Assembly: GCF_003602275.1 (NCBI RefSeq)
Contig: NZ_QZVT01000004.1
Location: forward strand, 426,463-490,462
Reading direction: 5' to 3'
DNA from: Arthrobacter cheniae
Lineage (GTDB): Bacteria > Actinomycetota > Actinomycetes > Actinomycetales > Micrococcaceae
Length of the DNA: 64,000 nt
Under the pieces are notes generated by a model. It searched no databases, was not told where the DNA came from, and saw only the letters and a program-made list of their open reading frames with translations. Made by a program: the position numbers and the translations under genes. Below, piece by piece: positions 1 through 7,052 of the stretch (position 1 is its first letter; the number at the start of each line of letters is the position of its first letter).

Positions 1-645
1 ATCACGCTGGACCCCAACGGCGGGTGGCTGCTCAAGGACGCCATCGAGCTGTGCTCCGACCTTCACGCGGTTCTTGCCTACGCCGAGGACCCCGTCGGAG
101 CGGAAGGCGGGTTCTCCGGACGCGAGACCATGGCGGAATTCAAGCGAGCGACAGGATTGCCGACAGCAACCAACATGGTAGCCACGGACTGGCGCCAGAT
201 GGCGCATGCCATCCGTTCGAACGCTGTCGACATCCCTCTCGCCGATCCCCACTTCTGGACCATGCAGGGCTCCGTCCGCGTCGCGCAGCTGTGCAACGAC
301 TTCGGCCTCACCTGGGGATCGCACTCGAACAACCACTTCGACATCTCCCTGGCCATGTTCACCCATGCAGGCGCCGCAGCGCCCGGGAAGATCACAGCCC
401 TGGACACGCACTGGATCTGGCAGGATGGCCAGCCCCTCACCAAGGAGCCTCTTACCATCGAGAACGGCTTCATCACCGTTCCCAGGCGACCCGGCCTGGG
501 CATCGAGCTGGACCGGGACGCCCTTCAGGCAGCACATGAGCTCTACCTCGAGCATGGTCTGGGCTCCCGCAACGATGCCGCCGCCATGCAGTACCTCGTC
601 CCGGATTGGCAGTTCGACCCGAAGAAACCCTGCCTCGTCCGTTGA
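1..645 (+). CDS. gudD: Glucarate dehydratase, C-terminal part (5' end outside window)
   Basis: The reading frame is open from the first base and gives 214 residues of an enolase-superfamily protein of the glucarate dehydratase type, which converts D-glucarate to 5-keto-4-deoxyglucarate. Most active-site residues of the barrel fall in the visible part. They are an Asp in LDPNGGW near residue 4, the Glu of YAEDPVG, the Asn of TNMVATDW, the Asp of [10 protein letters not shown], and the catalytic His of SHSNNHFD. The capping domain and the catalytic lysines, roughly 230 residues, should lie upstream of the window. A carrier gene and a second hexarate dehydratase follow on the same strand, which supports a sugar-acid catabolic locus. 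The family call is firm; substrate preference is inferred from similarity. Confidence 0.88.
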   Translation: MTLDPNGGWLLKDAIELCSDLHAVLAYAEDPVGAEGGFSGRETMAEFKRATGLPTATNMVATDWRQMAHAIRSNAVDIPLADPHFWTMQGSVRVAQLCNDFGLTWGSHSNNHFDISLAMFTHAGAAAPGKITALDTHWIWQDGQPLTKEPLTIENGFITVPRRPGLGIELDRDALQAAHELYLEHGLGSRNDAAAMQYLVPDWQFDPKKPCLVR

Positions 646-671
646 TCGCACCCACCAGGAAACGGTCGTCC

Positions 672-715
672 GTACCTCCCCGGCTCCGCACTGTCCGCGG
701 CTCCGGGGAGGGTAC
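672..715 (+). terminator. Hairpin between the glucarate dehydratase gene and the carrier gene
   Basis: GTACCTCCCCGG at 672-683 pairs with CCGGGGAGGGTAC at 703-715, with one bulged base. No T tract follows. It could be a weak terminator, or an attenuator that limits read-through into the carrier gene. Its 3' arm also contains a purine-rich, SD-like stretch. Confidence 0.4.
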
Positions 716-736
716 TCCTGCTGGAAACAGACGGCC

Positions 737-1657
737 GTGATCGGGGTACTCGCCGGATTCACCGTCATCGGCATCGTCATCCTCGTCGGCTACATCGCCG
801 GCCGCCTGCAGATCGGCGGCCCGACGGCACCGCAGGCGCTTACCGGAACCGCATTCTTCCTGACCAACCCCGCACTGCTACTGACCGTCGTGGCCGAAGC
901 GGACATGACGGACATCTTCTCCGCCTACGTTCCTGTCGCCGTCATCTCAGCACTCGGAACGGCAGCTCTGTACATCCTGGCGAGCAGGCTCTTCTTCCGG
1001 CGCCCAGCGGCAGAAACCGCCATCGGGGCGATGTCGAGTTCCTATGTCAACGCCAACAACATCGGTATCCCCATCGCCGTCTACGCTCTCGGCAACGCGA
1101 CGCCCGTCGTGCCGGTCCTGCTCCTGCAGTTGCTGGTTCTCGCCCCTACCTACCTGGCACTCCTCGACCTGACCTCGGGTCATCCACCATCCGTGCGGCG
1201 CATCATCAGCCAGCCCGTCAGGAACCCCATGATCATCGCCAGTTTCGTCGGTGTGGCCCTGTCCTGGAGCGGCCTGACACTCCCTGCCGTCCTGTGGGAG
1301 CCTCTGCTCCTGCTCGGTGGAGCCGCGGTGCCCCTGGTCCTGCTGGCCTTCGGCATGTCGCTCCACGGGAACTCACCCCTGTCAGAGCGGGTGAACCGGG
1401 TGGACGTCATTACCGCGACGGTCCTGAAATCGGTCGTCATGCCGGCCATCGCCTTCGTCTTCGCTGCCCTTGTATTCCACCTCGACGATCAGCTCGTCTT
1501 CGGCGCCGTCCTCATGGCATCCCTACCTACTGCGCAGAACGTCTTCATGTTCGCCAGCCGCTACGACAAGGCGACGGCGACCGCCAGGGACGTCGTGCTC
1601 CTGTCCTCTGCCGGTGCGGTCCCCGTTCTTCTCCTGGCCGCTGCCCTCCTCGCCTGA
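737..1657 (+). CDS. AEC (auxin efflux carrier) family transporter
   Basis: This is an integral membrane carrier of 306 residues, strongly hydrophobic throughout, with the AEC/bile-acid-sodium-symporter-like pattern of about ten helices. The conserved Asn-rich stretch SSYVNANNIGIP lies in the first half and ASLPTAQNVFMFA in the second, as in this family. The GTG at 737 is chosen because the first helix begins directly after it; a GGAA element lies nine bases upstream. The open frame extends further 5' but runs antisense-like through the end of the dehydratase gene. It sits between two hexarate dehydratase genes, so transport of a sugar acid or its product is a reasonable inference. AEC substrates are poorly defined, and the direction of transport cannot be read from sequence. 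Confidence 0.8.
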   Translation: MIGVLAGFTVIGIVILVGYIAGRLQIGGPTAPQALTGTAFFLTNPALLLTVVAEADMTDIFSAYVPVAVISALGTAALYILASRLFFRRPAAETAIGAMSSSYVNANNIGIPIAVYALGNATPVVPVLLLQLLVLAPTYLALLDLTSGHPPSVRRIISQPVRNPMIIASFVGVALSWSGLTLPAVLWEPLLLLGGAAVPLVLLAFGMSLHGNSPLSERVNRVDVITATVLKSVVMPAIAFVFAALVFHLDDQLVFGAVLMASLPTAQNVFMFASRYDKATATARDVVLLSSAGAVPVLLLAAALLA

Positions 1658-1667
1658 ACTCGCAGCT

Positions 1668-1703
1668 GTCATACAACTTACAAACATGTATTATATGTAT
1701 GAC
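1668..1703 (+). promoter_or_regulatory. Operator/promoter region of the talarate dehydratase-GntR operon
   Basis: A perfect 8-bp inverted repeat, GTCATACA (1668-1675) and TGTATGAC (1696-1703), encloses a second imperfect palindrome at 1684-1698 (ACAT, 7 bp, ATGT). The stretch is A+T rich in a G+C-rich background and contains TATTAT/TATATG, suitable as a -10 element. The talarate dehydratase start codon is 26 bp downstream. The likely ligand is the GntR protein encoded at the end of the same operon, giving ligand-relieved autoregulation; this is inference. Confidence 0.6.
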
Positions 1704-1728
1704 GTGGCCCGCCGATGAAGGACGACCG

Positions 1729-2910
1729 ATGACGACCGAAACCAGATTCCCCAACCCCCTCTCCGTACTGTCGGGAGGGGTAGCGACGACGGACCGGATC
1801 CGGCATGTCAAGCTCTCAACCCTGACACTTCCCCTTCAGACCCCCATCAGTGATGCGAAGGTGCTGACCGGGCGGCAGAAGCCCATGACGGAGATCGTGT
1901 TCCTCTTCGCGGAAATCACTACCGGGAACAATTACCGCGGCATCGGCTTCAGCTACTCCAAACGCGCAGGCGGGCCGGCACAGTACGCCCACGCGAAGGA
2001 AATCGCGGACAACCTGCTCGGGGAGGATCCCAGCGACATCGGCCGGCTCTACCAGAAGCTGCTGTGGGCCGGCGCCTCGGTGGGCCGCAGCGGAGTGGCA
2101 ACCCAGGCCATCGCCGCCCTCGACATCGCCCTGTACGACCTGAAGGCCAAGCGCGCCGACCTGCCCCTGGCCAAACTCCTGGGCGCCTACCGCGACTCGG
2201 TCCAGACCTACAACACCTCGGGCGGCTTCCTCCAGGCTCCCATCGAGGAAGTGAAGGAACGCGCCACACTGTCCCTGGCCGAGGGCATCGGAGGCATCAA
2301 GATCAAGGTCGGCCACCCCGACTCCAAGGTCGATATCTCCCGGGTCACAGCGATCCGCGAACACCTCGGGGCAGATGTTCCCCTCATGGTCGACGCGAAC
2401 CAGCAATGGGACCGGCCGACAGCCATGCGCATGGGACGGACCCTCGAGCAGTTCGACCTCGTCTGGATCGAAGAACCACTCGACGCCTACGACGCCGAAG
2501 GCCACGCCCAACTCGCACAAGCCCTCGACACGTCTATCGCGACCGGCGAGATGCTCTCCAGCGTCAGCGAACACATCAACCTCATCACCAACCGGTCCGT
2601 CGACATCATCCAACCCGATGCCCCCCGCATCGGAGGCATCACACCGTTCCTGCGCCTCGCCGCCCTCGCCGACCAGGCAGGACTTCAGCTGGCCCCGCAC
2701 TTCGCCATGGAGATTCACCTACATCTGGCGGCAAGCTACCCGCGGGAACCATGGGTGGAACACTTCGAATGGCTCAACCCACTCTTCAACGAGCGACTCG
2801 AAACCCATCAAGGGCGAATGATCGTCCCCAACCGCCCCGGACTCGGCTTCACCCTCAGCGACCAGGCACACGCATGGGTTACGGACACCGTAGAGTTCGG
2901 GAGGAAATGA
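1729..2910 (+). CDS. L-talarate/galactarate dehydratase
   Basis: This 393-residue protein belongs to the mandelate-racemase subgroup of the enolase superfamily. It closely resembles, from memory, the Salmonella L-talarate/galactarate dehydratase, including PISDAKVLTGRQKP near the start and the HFEWLNPLFNE segment near the end. Active-site elements are all present: KIK (Lys191, Lys193), metal ligands Asp222, Glu248 and Glu274, and His324 in APHFAME. The expected reaction is dehydration of L-talarate or meso-galactarate to 5-keto-4-deoxy-glucarate, which converges with the glucarate dehydratase pathway encoded upstream. GAAGGA precedes the ATG by six bases. The stop overlaps the GntR start (ATGA), so the two are translationally coupled. 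Confidence 0.9.
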   Translation: MTTETRFPNPLSVLSGGVATTDRIRHVKLSTLTLPLQTPISDAKVLTGRQKPMTEIVFLFAEITTGNNYRGIGFSYSKRAGGPAQYAHAKEIADNLLGEDPSDIGRLYQKLLWAGASVGRSGVATQAIAALDIALYDLKAKRADLPLAKLLGAYRDSVQTYNTSGGFLQAPIEEVKERATLSLAEGIGGIKIKVGHPDSKVDISRVTAIREHLGADVPLMVDANQQWDRPTAMRMGRTLEQFDLVWIEEPLDAYDAEGHAQLAQALDTSIATGEMLSSVSEHINLITNRSVDIIQPDAPRIGGITPFLRLAALADQAGLQLAPHFAMEIHLHLAASYPREPWVEHFEWLNPLFNERLETHQGRMIVPNRPGLGFTLSDQAHAWVTDTVEFGRK

Positions 2911-3602
2911 GCAACCTCAGCACCGCCGTCGTCGAGACCATCCGGCAGCAGATCATCCAGGGGCATTTGTGCCCCGGAGACAAACTGCCCGCCGAAAGCG
3001 CACTCGAAAACGAGTTCAAGGTCAGTCGCACGGTCATTCGCGAAGCGCTGTCCCGCCTGCAAACCGCAGGCCTCGTAGAAAAGTACCGCGGCAAAGGTAC
3101 CTACGTCCTCACCCGACCGACTGATCACTCATTCTCGGCGCCACTGCAGGAAAACCAGAGCCACCAGGATCGACTCGACCTGCTCGACTTCCGCATCGGT
3201 ATCGAAGTCGAAACCGCGGGACTGGCCGCGCAACGACGAAGTACCACGCAACTTGCCGCCATCCGTACAGCCCTGGACGCATTCGAGCATGCGAACCACA
3301 AGCCATCAGCAGCCGTGACCACCGACTTCGACTTCCACCGCTCCATCGCCGTTGCCGCTAACAACCGGCTCTATCTCGACCTGCTCCAATCCCTTGGACC
3401 GACGATGATCTCCATGCCGCAAACACGACTCCTGCAGGCGGATCAAGAAGCGCAAGCCACGCATTTCCGTCGCGTCGTCGATGAACACCAGGCGATTCAT
3501 GACGCCATCGAACGACAGGATCCACAAGGCAGCGCCGCTGCGATGCGCACGCACCTCTCCCAGACTCGAGCACGCCTGGCCCTGGTGACTACACGCGGCT
3601 GA
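2907..3602 (+). CDS. GntR-family transcriptional regulator, FCD/FadR subfamily
   Basis: This is a 231-residue regulator with an N-terminal winged helix (about residues 5-70; the motif PAESALENEFKVSRTVIREALSRL is typical of GntR proteins) and an all-helical FCD ligand-binding domain (about 90-220). The FCD metal or ligand pocket residues are suggested by DFRIGIE, DFDFHRSI and EHQAIHDAI. GAGG precedes the ATG, which overlaps the dehydratase stop by four bases. FadR/UxuR-type regulators commonly sense sugar acids and repress the catabolic operon they belong to. The palindrome at 1668-1703 is the obvious candidate operator. Confidence 0.9.
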   Translation: MSNLSTAVVETIRQQIIQGHLCPGDKLPAESALENEFKVSRTVIREALSRLQTAGLVEKYRGKGTYVLTRPTDHSFSAPLQENQSHQDRLDLLDFRIGIEVETAGLAAQRRSTTQLAAIRTALDAFEHANHKPSAAVTTDFDFHRSIAVAANNRLYLDLLQSLGPTMISMPQTRLLQADQEAQATHFRRVVDEHQAIHDAIERQDPQGSAAAMRTHLSQTRARLALVTTRG

Positions 3603-3731
3603 CGGTGTGCTCCTGTCGGCGATGCCGATGGCGGATATCACGAAAAGCACCGGGGTTTCGGTAACGAAGGGGCTCTGGCTGAAGCGAATCCACGCGACTC
3701 GGGGCATCGCAACAGCGAGCCCATTCACCTA

Positions 3732-3749
3732 AACCCATCATTATGGGTT
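3732..3749 (+). promoter_or_regulatory. Inverted repeat immediately upstream of the PAP2 gene
   Basis: AACCCAT (3732-3738) and ATGGGTT (3743-3749) form a 7-bp perfect palindrome with a 4-base centre, ending 11 bases before the PAP2 start codon. There is no Shine-Dalgarno sequence in the intervening bases. The palindrome may be an operator overlapping the promoter of a short-leader or leaderless transcript. The rest of 3603-3760 shows no gene. Confidence 0.4.
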
Positions 3750-3760
3750 AGAAATATCTG

Positions 3761-4858
3761 ATGAAGTTACAAGCCCTACCGCCCAGGCGGTTCTCCCATG
3801 GGCTTTTCCATATCCCGTTCGCGGTGGCGGTGTCCTTCACCGTGCTCACAGCATTGACGGCATTGGTGTACGGCCTTCCGCTACGTGACCCGGACGGTTT
3901 CCTCGGTCCCAGCTACGTCCGCCTGCCACTGATCCTGATGGCGATGATCTTCGTCGACGTAGTTCCGCGGACGCTTCTCGAGCGGCCCCCCATGCGGAAC
4001 GCGCACCATCTGGTGGCGGCCGAATTCCGCCGTCGCTGGCCCGTAGAACGACTGGTGACCACCTCGGTGGGCCTGCTGACCTTCTATCTCGCATACGTGT
4101 CGTACCGCAATATGAAGAGTTTCCTGCCGTTCGTCCGTGACCGGGTGGTGGATCCCCTCCTGCAGGAAAGTGATCGATGGCTCACGGGGGGCGTCCATCC
4201 GGGGGACGCACTCCAGCAGATTCTGGGTACGGGAGTGAGTGCCCATGTCCTGTCCGCCGTCTACCTTTCCTACCTGATCTTCGTTCCCCTGTCCGTCGCC
4301 GCGGCCCTCGTCTGGTCGCGGCAGCTTTCCCAGGGCGCCTGGTATGTCAGTGCACTGGCTTTCAACTGGATCCTCGGTGCGGCGAGCTACTACGTCTTGC
4401 CCTCCCTGGGTCCGATCTTCGTTGAGCCTGCCCACTTCACGGACCTGCCCGACACTGCTGTCACCAACCTCGGCGAGTCCCTGTACCGCAACCGGGTACG
4501 AGTACTCTCCGATCCGTATGCCACCGAATCCGTGCACGGTATCGCGGCATTCGTATCCCTCCATGTGTCCGTGACCTTCACCGCCGCCTTGGTAGCACAC
4601 CTGATCCGCCTACCGGTGGTCCTCCGGGCGATGCTCTGGATCTACGTCCTGCTCACGGCCCTTGCCACCGTCTACTTCGGGTGGCACTACCTCGTCGATG
4701 TTGTTGCCGGCGTTGCCCTAGGTGCATTCGCGACGTGGCTGGCAGCACGCGCGACGCAGCCGACCAACCGACGTTCCACCCTGCTGGGGGACGAAGGTCT
4801 CCGCATTAGGGGACCACTGGTGTCCCGCGGGACACCAGCACAGGAACGGGCCACGTAG
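3761..4858 (+). CDS. PAP2-superfamily membrane phosphatase
   Basis: This is a 365-residue protein with about six hydrophobic segments and the three phosphatase motifs of the PAP2 fold. They are a degenerate first motif around YVLPSLGP, the second His-containing motif HGIAAFVSLHVS, and the third motif YFGWHYLVDVVAGV, whose His is the nucleophile in the family. Members dephosphorylate lipid phosphates or transfer phospho-head-groups (the inositol-phosphoryl transferase-like branch). Substrate is not predictable here. The ATG at 3761 lacks an SD sequence and is preceded by a palindrome. The neighbours suggest no pathway link. The C-terminal 30 residues are polar and probably cytosolic. Confidence 0.8.
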   Translation: MKLQALPPRRFSHGLFHIPFAVAVSFTVLTALTALVYGLPLRDPDGFLGPSYVRLPLILMAMIFVDVVPRTLLERPPMRNAHHLVAAEFRRRWPVERLVTTSVGLLTFYLAYVSYRNMKSFLPFVRDRVVDPLLQESDRWLTGGVHPGDALQQILGTGVSAHVLSAVYLSYLIFVPLSVAAALVWSRQLSQGAWYVSALAFNWILGAASYYVLPSLGPIFVEPAHFTDLPDTAVTNLGESLYRNRVRVLSDPYATESVHGIAAFVSLHVSVTFTAALVAHLIRLPVVLRAMLWIYVLLTALATVYFGWHYLVDVVAGVALGAFATWLAARATQPTNRRSTLLGDEGLRIRGPLVSRGTPAQERAT

Positions 4859-4940
4859 CGAATCTCCACCCCACGAGGGTTCGAACGGTTACAGCGCGGG
4901 CACGACGGCGGATCCACCCGACACCGGTGTCATTGCGAGG

Positions 4941-5675
4941 TCAGCGGCGCTTCCCCCGGGAGGCGGAGGGACGGGACGGCTTCTTCGGCGGAGGCTTCCT
5001 GCCACCCTTCTGGCCTGTGCCACCCTTCTGATCCTTGCCCTTGTGCTCACCGGCACCCCCGGCAGCCGCCTTCTTCGCGGCAGCCTTCTGTGACGCCGTC
5101 TTCTTCGGCGTCTCACGCTGGGACGGCTGCCGTGAGCTCTGTGCGGTCCTCCCGCGGACGATGCCGATGAACTCCTCGACGTCGTCGGACTCGTCCTCCA
5201 CGCGCCAGGCGATGCCGATGGTGGTGGTCGGCAGTCCCGGGACCGGCCGGTGCACCGCATCCTTCCGCGCATGCAGCCGGGCGAGGGACATCGGCAGGAT
5301 GACGACGCCGGCGCCGGAGGCCGCGACCTCCACGGCCGTCCTCGGGCCGCCGCACTCCGCGACGTCGAGCAGTGCCTCCCCGTCGAGCTCTTCCGCCGGC
5401 ACGTCGTCGTAGAGCGACAGCTCGTTCTCGGGCGACATCACGACGACGGCCTGCTCCTCATAGAGGGGGATCAGGTGGATCCCCTCGCGTTCGACGGGCA
5501 GGCGCACGAAGACGACATCGTCGGAACCGTCCTTGAGCGCCGGCAGGGCGTCGTCGTGCTGGTGCAATTCGACGGGCACATCCGGATGCCGTTCGCGCCA
5601 CCGGGCAACCCACTTGCCCGGTGTCACACCCGGCACGAAGCCGACGGAAATGCTTCTGGGCTGGTCGGTGGGCAC
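4941..5675 (-). CDS. LysR effector-domain-only protein with a Lys/Pro-rich tail
   Basis: The 244-residue protein starts directly with a LysR-type substrate-binding domain (SVGFVPGVTPGKWVARWRER onward, about residues 8-185). It has no N-terminal helix-turn-helix, so it cannot bind DNA in the normal LysR manner. The last 60 residues are highly basic and low complexity (KKAAAKKAAAGG, KKPSRPSASRGKRR), resembling nucleic-acid-binding tails. GTG at 5675 is chosen because homology starts there; TACTGT lies six bases upstream and no clear SD exists, so the mRNA may be leaderless. It is divergent from the DUF5997 gene with only 42 bp between them, so the two probably share a control region. Function is unknown. 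Confidence 0.75.
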   Translation of the reverse strand: MPTDQPRSISVGFVPGVTPGKWVARWRERHPDVPVELHQHDDALPALKDGSDDVVFVRLPVEREGIHLIPLYEEQAVVVMSPENELSLYDDVPAEELDGEALLDVAECGGPRTAVEVAASGAGVVILPMSLARLHARKDAVHRPVPGLPTTTIGIAWRVEDESDDVEEFIGIVRGRTAQSSRQPSQRETPKKTASQKAAAKKAAAGGAGEHKGKDQKGGTGQKGGRKPPPKKPSRPSASRGKRR

Positions 5676-5717
5676 CTGATCACAGTAGCGCCTGCCCGTG
5701 ACCGTTAAGCTGGGTCC

Positions 5718-6110
5718 ATGACTCCCGCTAAAACCCCCCAGACGCTGAAGCCCGCCACCGCGGCCAAGAAACTGGGAATCTACCTGCCCGCCGCCCCCCA
5801 GGACTTCCAGGAGACGGAACTGACGCGCGCGGAGTTCAACGAACTGCAGCAGACGCCGCCGGAATGGCTCGCCGAACTGCGCCGCACCGGCCCGCACCCT
5901 CGTCCCGTCGTCGCGCAGAAGCTCGGCATATCGATCAGCGGGCTGGCCCGTGGCGGGATCACCGATCCCCTGACGAGCGAGCAGATCACCGCCCTCCTCC
6001 AGGAGCCGCCGGCATGGCTGGTCTCGGAGCGGTCCACGCAGGCAGCTGTGCGCGCAGAGGCCGCGCGGGTCAAGGAGCGCGACGCCGAGGGCAAGGCCGC
6101 CGACTCCTGA
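5718..6110 (+). CDS. DUF5997 family protein
   Basis: This is a soluble protein of 130 residues matching what I know of the actinobacterial DUF5997 family: an N-terminal stretch with KLGIYLPAAP, two copies of a PP.WL motif (TPPEWL and EPPAWL), and a central KLGISISGL helix-turn-helix-like segment. No catalytic motif is visible. The family is usually found beside a LysR-substrate-domain protein, as here, so the pair may act together. The ATG is preceded by TTAAGCT and GGGTCC and has no good SD. Biochemical function is not known to me. Confidence 0.7.
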   Translation: MTPAKTPQTLKPATAAKKLGIYLPAAPQDFQETELTRAEFNELQQTPPEWLAELRRTGPHPRPVVAQKLGISISGLARGGITDPLTSEQITALLQEPPAWLVSERSTQAAVRAEAARVKERDAEGKAADS

Positions 6111-6213
6111 TCATCGGGTTCCACGAACTGCCGGGCTTCTGCAAGCCGGACCGGCATGGAATAGAAGCGCGCCCATACCACAGAAGGAGCCCATTCCTGC
6201 GGAGGCGCGCCGA

Positions 6214-6248
6214 TTGACTTAATCGAACACGTATTCGAATATTAGGGA
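6214..6248 (+). promoter_or_regulatory. SOS promoter with LexA box upstream of the mutasome operon
   Basis: TCGAACACGTATTCGA at 6223-6238 fits the actinobacterial/Gram-positive LexA box (CGAAC, 4 bases, GTTCG) with one deviating base in the right arm. It lies between TTGACT (6214-6219, a -35 match) and GAATAT (6237-6242, 17-bp spacing), so bound LexA would block RNA polymerase. The predicted transcription start is at or within a few bases of the GTG at 6249. Confidence 0.85.
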
Positions 6249-7052
6249 GTGACGCCTCCAGCTGCCGGCCATGCCCTTGAATGGGATGAGCCCTCCCCCG
6301 ACTTCGAGGGACCGTCACGTACGGAGCCCAGAGGCCTCTCGGGAAGCCCGGCAGTCGACGTCGTACTCGGACTCCAGGCCCGCATCAACAGCATGCAGGC
6401 CGGCAAGCTCGACTCCCGGCGGCTGCCCACGGTGCCCGCCCTCGCGCGGATCCTGCCCGGCGGAGGCCTCCAGTCCGGCGGCTCCTACGCCGTCCGCAAC
6501 TCCACGACCCTCGCCATGGCCCTGCTGGCCGGCCCCTCCGCGACGGGCGCCTGGTGCAGCGTCATCGGCATACCGGACTTCAGCATCGAGGCGGCCCAGG
6601 GCTTCGGCATCAACCTCGAACGCCTCATCCTGGTCCCGGACCCCGGATCCCAGTGGCTCACCGTCACGGCCGCCCTCGTGGATGTCGTCTCGATCGTCCT
6701 GACCCGGGCTCCGGAGCACCTCGCCCCCACTGAAGGTGCCCGGTTGAAGGCGCGGCTCCGCCAGCGCGGCGCAGCACTGATCACCCTCGGCCCCTGGCAG
6801 CAGAGCGACTCCACGCTCGGCGTGGCCGAGAGCGCCTGGGAAGGCCTCGGCTCGGGGACCGGACACCTGAGGACGCGCCGCATGAAGATCACCGCGACCC
6901 AGCCTTCGGGACGTCTTCGCCATGCCTATGTGGGACTGGCAGATCTGCAGGGCACCACACCGGACGGACACGTGCTTCCGGACGCCCTGACACCACAGGT
7001 CGCCGCCGGGACAGACGCCCTCTTCGAGCCCCAGCTGGTGAGGTCCTCATGA
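6249..7052 (+). CDS. imuA': ImuA'-like protein (SOS mutasome accessory)
   Basis: This 267-residue protein is the first gene of a three-gene SOS operon. In Actinobacteria this position is held by ImuA', a RecA-fold-like protein needed for DnaE2/ImuB mutagenesis. The segment LPGGGLQSGGSYAVRN, near residues 70-86, sits where a Walker A loop would be but lacks the GKT/GKS signature, so ATPase activity is doubtful. The GTG at 6249 is only seven bases from the -10 element and has no SD, consistent with leaderless translation. An internal methionine at residue 48 is an alternative start. The gene ends in an ATGA overlap with imuB. Confidence 0.7.
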   Translation: MTPPAAGHALEWDEPSPDFEGPSRTEPRGLSGSPAVDVVLGLQARINSMQAGKLDSRRLPTVPALARILPGGGLQSGGSYAVRNSTTLAMALLAGPSATGAWCSVIGIPDFSIEAAQGFGINLERLILVPDPGSQWLTVTAALVDVVSIVLTRAPEHLAPTEGARLKARLRQRGAALITLGPWQQSDSTLGVAESAWEGLGSGTGHLRTRRMKITATQPSGRLRHAYVGLADLQGTTPDGHVLPDALTPQVAAGTDALFEPQLVRSS

